The notes under the pieces are model-generated. The model was not told the origin of the DNA. It saw only the letters and a program-made list of their open reading frames with translations, and made no database searches. Positions 6,542 through 7,785 of a stretch of DNA of 7,785 bases are shown in pieces (the first letter of the stretch is position 1; each line of letters opens with the position of its first letter). The position numbers and the translations under genes are program-made. This DNA is from a bacterium (lineage in GTDB: Bacteria; UBP13; UBA5359), in contig JAQVUQ010000120.1 in NCBI GenBank assembly GCA_028699365.1, positions 1 through 7,785 of the forward strand, written 5' to 3'.

Positions 6542-7396
6542 ATGTCGGAAATAAAGATAATTTTAGCAGAGAAAGCCGGCTTCTGTTTCGGTGTCAGAAG
6601 AGCCATAAATACAGCATCCAAAGCCATCGGGCAGAGCCGTTCAGGCTCCGTATGTTCATTGGGTCCGCTGATCCACAACCCGCAGGTAATTCAACGTCTT
6701 GAGATGAAAGGCCTTCGGACTGTTTCCTCGCTGAACGAGATCGAGGGAGGTGCGCTCCTTATACCATCGCACGGAGTGGTACCGTCGGTTGTTGCGGAGG
6801 CAAAAGAGCGACAGTTGGAGATAATAGATGCCACCTGCCCCTTTGTCCTTAAGGCTCAGAGGATAGCTGCGGATATGGCCGGACAAGGCTATCGCATCGT
6901 AATACTGGGCGACAGGGGCCATCCTGAAGTGGAGGCGGTCCTGGGTTGTGCCGGCGATGAGGCCGTGACCGTAAAGAGCGCCGAGGATTGCCTGCAGCTT
7001 CCCTGCGACATGGCCTATGCCTTGCTGGCGCAGACAACGCAGCGCCTGTCCACCTTGCAGGAAATTGCGGCCGTTCTCATATCCAGGGTTCCTGAAACTC
7101 GCGTATTCAACACCATATGCGAGGCGACGGAGGTGCGCCAGCGCTATGCCGACATGCTGGCAACCGACTGCGATTTGATGATAGTAGTAGGTGGATTCAA
7201 CAGCGCCAACACCAATCGGCTGGTAGATATCTGTAAGGAAAAAACAAGAACTCTACACGTGGAGACTGCCGACGGCATAAATATTAAGGATATCGAAGGA
7301 GCGTCCAGCATTGGAGTGTCGGCAGGAGCATCAACCCCTGATTGGATAATCAACGATGTCATCAGGAAGATCGAACGACTGGCAGGTGAAGTCTGA
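6542..7396 (+). CDS. ispH: 4-hydroxy-3-methylbut-2-enyl diphosphate reductase
   Basis: IspH (LytB) is the last enzyme of the MEP isoprenoid pathway, reducing HMBPP to IPP and DMAPP with a [4Fe-4S] cluster in the cytoplasm. The cluster cysteines are present at residues 15 (AGFCFGVRRA), 99 (DATCPFV) and 193 (NTICEAT). Substrate-binding motifs are visible: HNPQV, PSHGV, DRGHPEVEAV, AQTTQ, GGFNSANTNRL and SAGASTPDW. The length of about 284 residues is that of the short bacterial type, complete at both ends. An in-frame ATG at 6533 directly abuts the -10 hexamer and could not lie on a message from that promoter. The ATG at 6542 starts at or within about 3 bases of the predicted transcript end. Neither start has a ribosome site, fitting leaderless translation. 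The gene follows a terminator, so it opens a new unit, and its stop overlaps the ATG of the next gene (TGATG). Confidence 0.96.
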   Translation: MSEIKIILAEKAGFCFGVRRAINTASKAIGQSRSGSVCSLGPLIHNPQVIQRLEMKGLRTVSSLNEIEGGALLIPSHGVVPSVVAEAKERQLEIIDATCPFVLKAQRIAADMAGQGYRIVILGDRGHPEVEAVLGCAGDEAVTVKSAEDCLQLPCDMAYALLAQTTQRLSTLQEIAAVLISRVPETRVFNTICEATEVRQRYADMLATDCDLMIVVGGFNSANTNRLVDICKEKTRTLHVETADGINIKDIEGASSIGVSAGASTPDWIINDVIRKIERLAGEV

Positions 7397-7785
7397 TGCC
7401 GGTACGGGTTATTGATATGGAGGAAGGCACCCGCCTTCGCTCTGTGAGCTACGGCGCGGCAAGCCTGCCTTCATCAGGAAGCTACGGCGCGGCAAGCCTG
7501 CCTTCATCAGGAAGCTACGATGCAGCAGGCACAATGGTGCAATTGTTGCAGCCGGGCGATGAAATTATTGCCATAGACGGTCAGGCTGTGGATGATATAA
7601 TCGATTTCAAATTCCTGTCTGCGGGGGATGATCTTGTTATAACCTGCAGGCGTGACGGAGAGCTATTGCAAACAGCACCCTTACCAGGCGATTACGTATC
7701 CGGCCTGACTGTTGACGATCCGTATTTCAGCGTCAAGACATGCGCCAACAGATGCCTGTTCTGTTTTGTGGAACAGTTGCCTCCC
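7396..7785 (+). CDS. PDZ-domain radical SAM protein of the DUF512 family, 3'-truncated by window edge
   Basis: The start ATG shares its A with the ispH stop (TGATG), with AGGTGA (7384-7389) six bases upstream as ribosome site, so translation is probably coupled. The 130 visible residues begin MPVRVIDMEEG and continue into a PDZ-like segment (LLQPGDEIIAIDGQAVDDIIDFKFL, about residues 50-74). The radical SAM motif KTCANRCLFCFVEQLPP has the CX3CX2C cysteines at 116, 120 and 123 (codons from 7741, 7753 and 7762). CxNxCxFCFV(D/E)QLP is diagnostic of the PDZ/radical-SAM/DUF512 family, usually about 430-460 residues; two thirds or more lie beyond the window. The biochemical role of the family is not established to my knowledge. 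Oddity: residues 18-39 are two exact copies of SYGAASLPSSG inserted in the early PDZ region, at a point where homologues run directly into the GLxPGD turn. Its pairing with ispH puts two Fe-S proteins under one promoter. Confidence 0.88.
   Translation, partial: MPVRVIDMEEGTRLRSVSYGAASLPSSGSYGAASLPSSGSYDAAGTMVQLLQPGDEIIAIDGQAVDDIIDFKFLSAGDDLVITCRRDGELLQTAPLPGDYVSGLTVDDPYFSVKTCANRCLFCFVEQLPP
7447..7530 (+). repeat. 33-bp in-frame tandem duplication in the PDZ region
   Basis: Two perfect 33-base copies lie at 7447-7479 and 7480-7512. A degenerate third start from 7513 (AGCTACGATGCAGCAGGC, compared with AGCTACGGCGCGGCAAGC) covers about 18 bases. Each copy encodes SYGAASLPSSG and preserves the frame. 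Absence of any difference between the copies indicates a recent event, or an assembly artefact. Confidence 0.9.

Noticed and set aside
7447-7530. CRISPR-like repeat array
   Set aside because: Copies are directly adjacent without spacers, in frame within a coding region, and only two are perfect.

Overview
The window is bacterial DNA of moderate G+C, with all recognisable genes on the + strand. It resembles a chromosomal segment from an anaerobic or uncultured lineage outside Proteobacteria. This rests on three things: LeuC/LeuD of the compact HacA/archaeal type next to a citramalate synthase, a short (about 284 residue) IspH, and a PDZ/radical-SAM/DUF512 protein of the type found in Firmicutes, Cyanobacteria, Chloroflexi and several candidate phyla. 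A very large exported TolB-like propeller protein with glycine inserts would fit an Armatimonadota-like or similar deep-branching phylum. That placement is a guess from family distribution, not a demonstrated assignment.

Layout. Positions 2-3115 hold a branched-chain amino acid cluster: the 3' two thirds of leuC, then leuD, then cimA. Together these cover citramalate formation and the isomerase step of the threonine-independent route to 2-oxobutyrate and isoleucine; the isomerase also serves leucine synthesis. The spacers hold small repeats: a hairpin right after the leuC stop, and a 132-bp inverted-repeat unit that overlaps the leuD stop codon and fills most of the leuD-cimA gap.

Positions 3180-6434 encode one exported protein of about 1084 residues. 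From N to C terminus it has a signal peptide, a six-bladed PD40/TolB-like propeller, an Ig-like anchor-type domain, a degenerate GATase-like domain and two carboxypeptidase-regulatory-like repeats. Four glycine-rich segments interrupt the middle domains. The gene ends in a strong intrinsic terminator with a perfect 34-bp palindrome.

Positions 6503-7785 begin a new transcription unit. An extended -10 promoter sits so close to ispH that the message is predicted to be nearly or fully leaderless. ispH (last step of the MEP isoprenoid pathway) overlaps by one base the start of a PDZ/radical-SAM/DUF512 gene that runs off the window. The PDZ part of that gene carries a perfect in-frame 33-bp tandem duplication.

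There is no CRISPR array, tRNA, rRNA, transposase or obvious defence system. The most unusual material is repeat DNA that has entered or grown inside coding sequence in three places (leuD tail, propeller protein, PDZ domain), together with the uncharacterised propeller protein.
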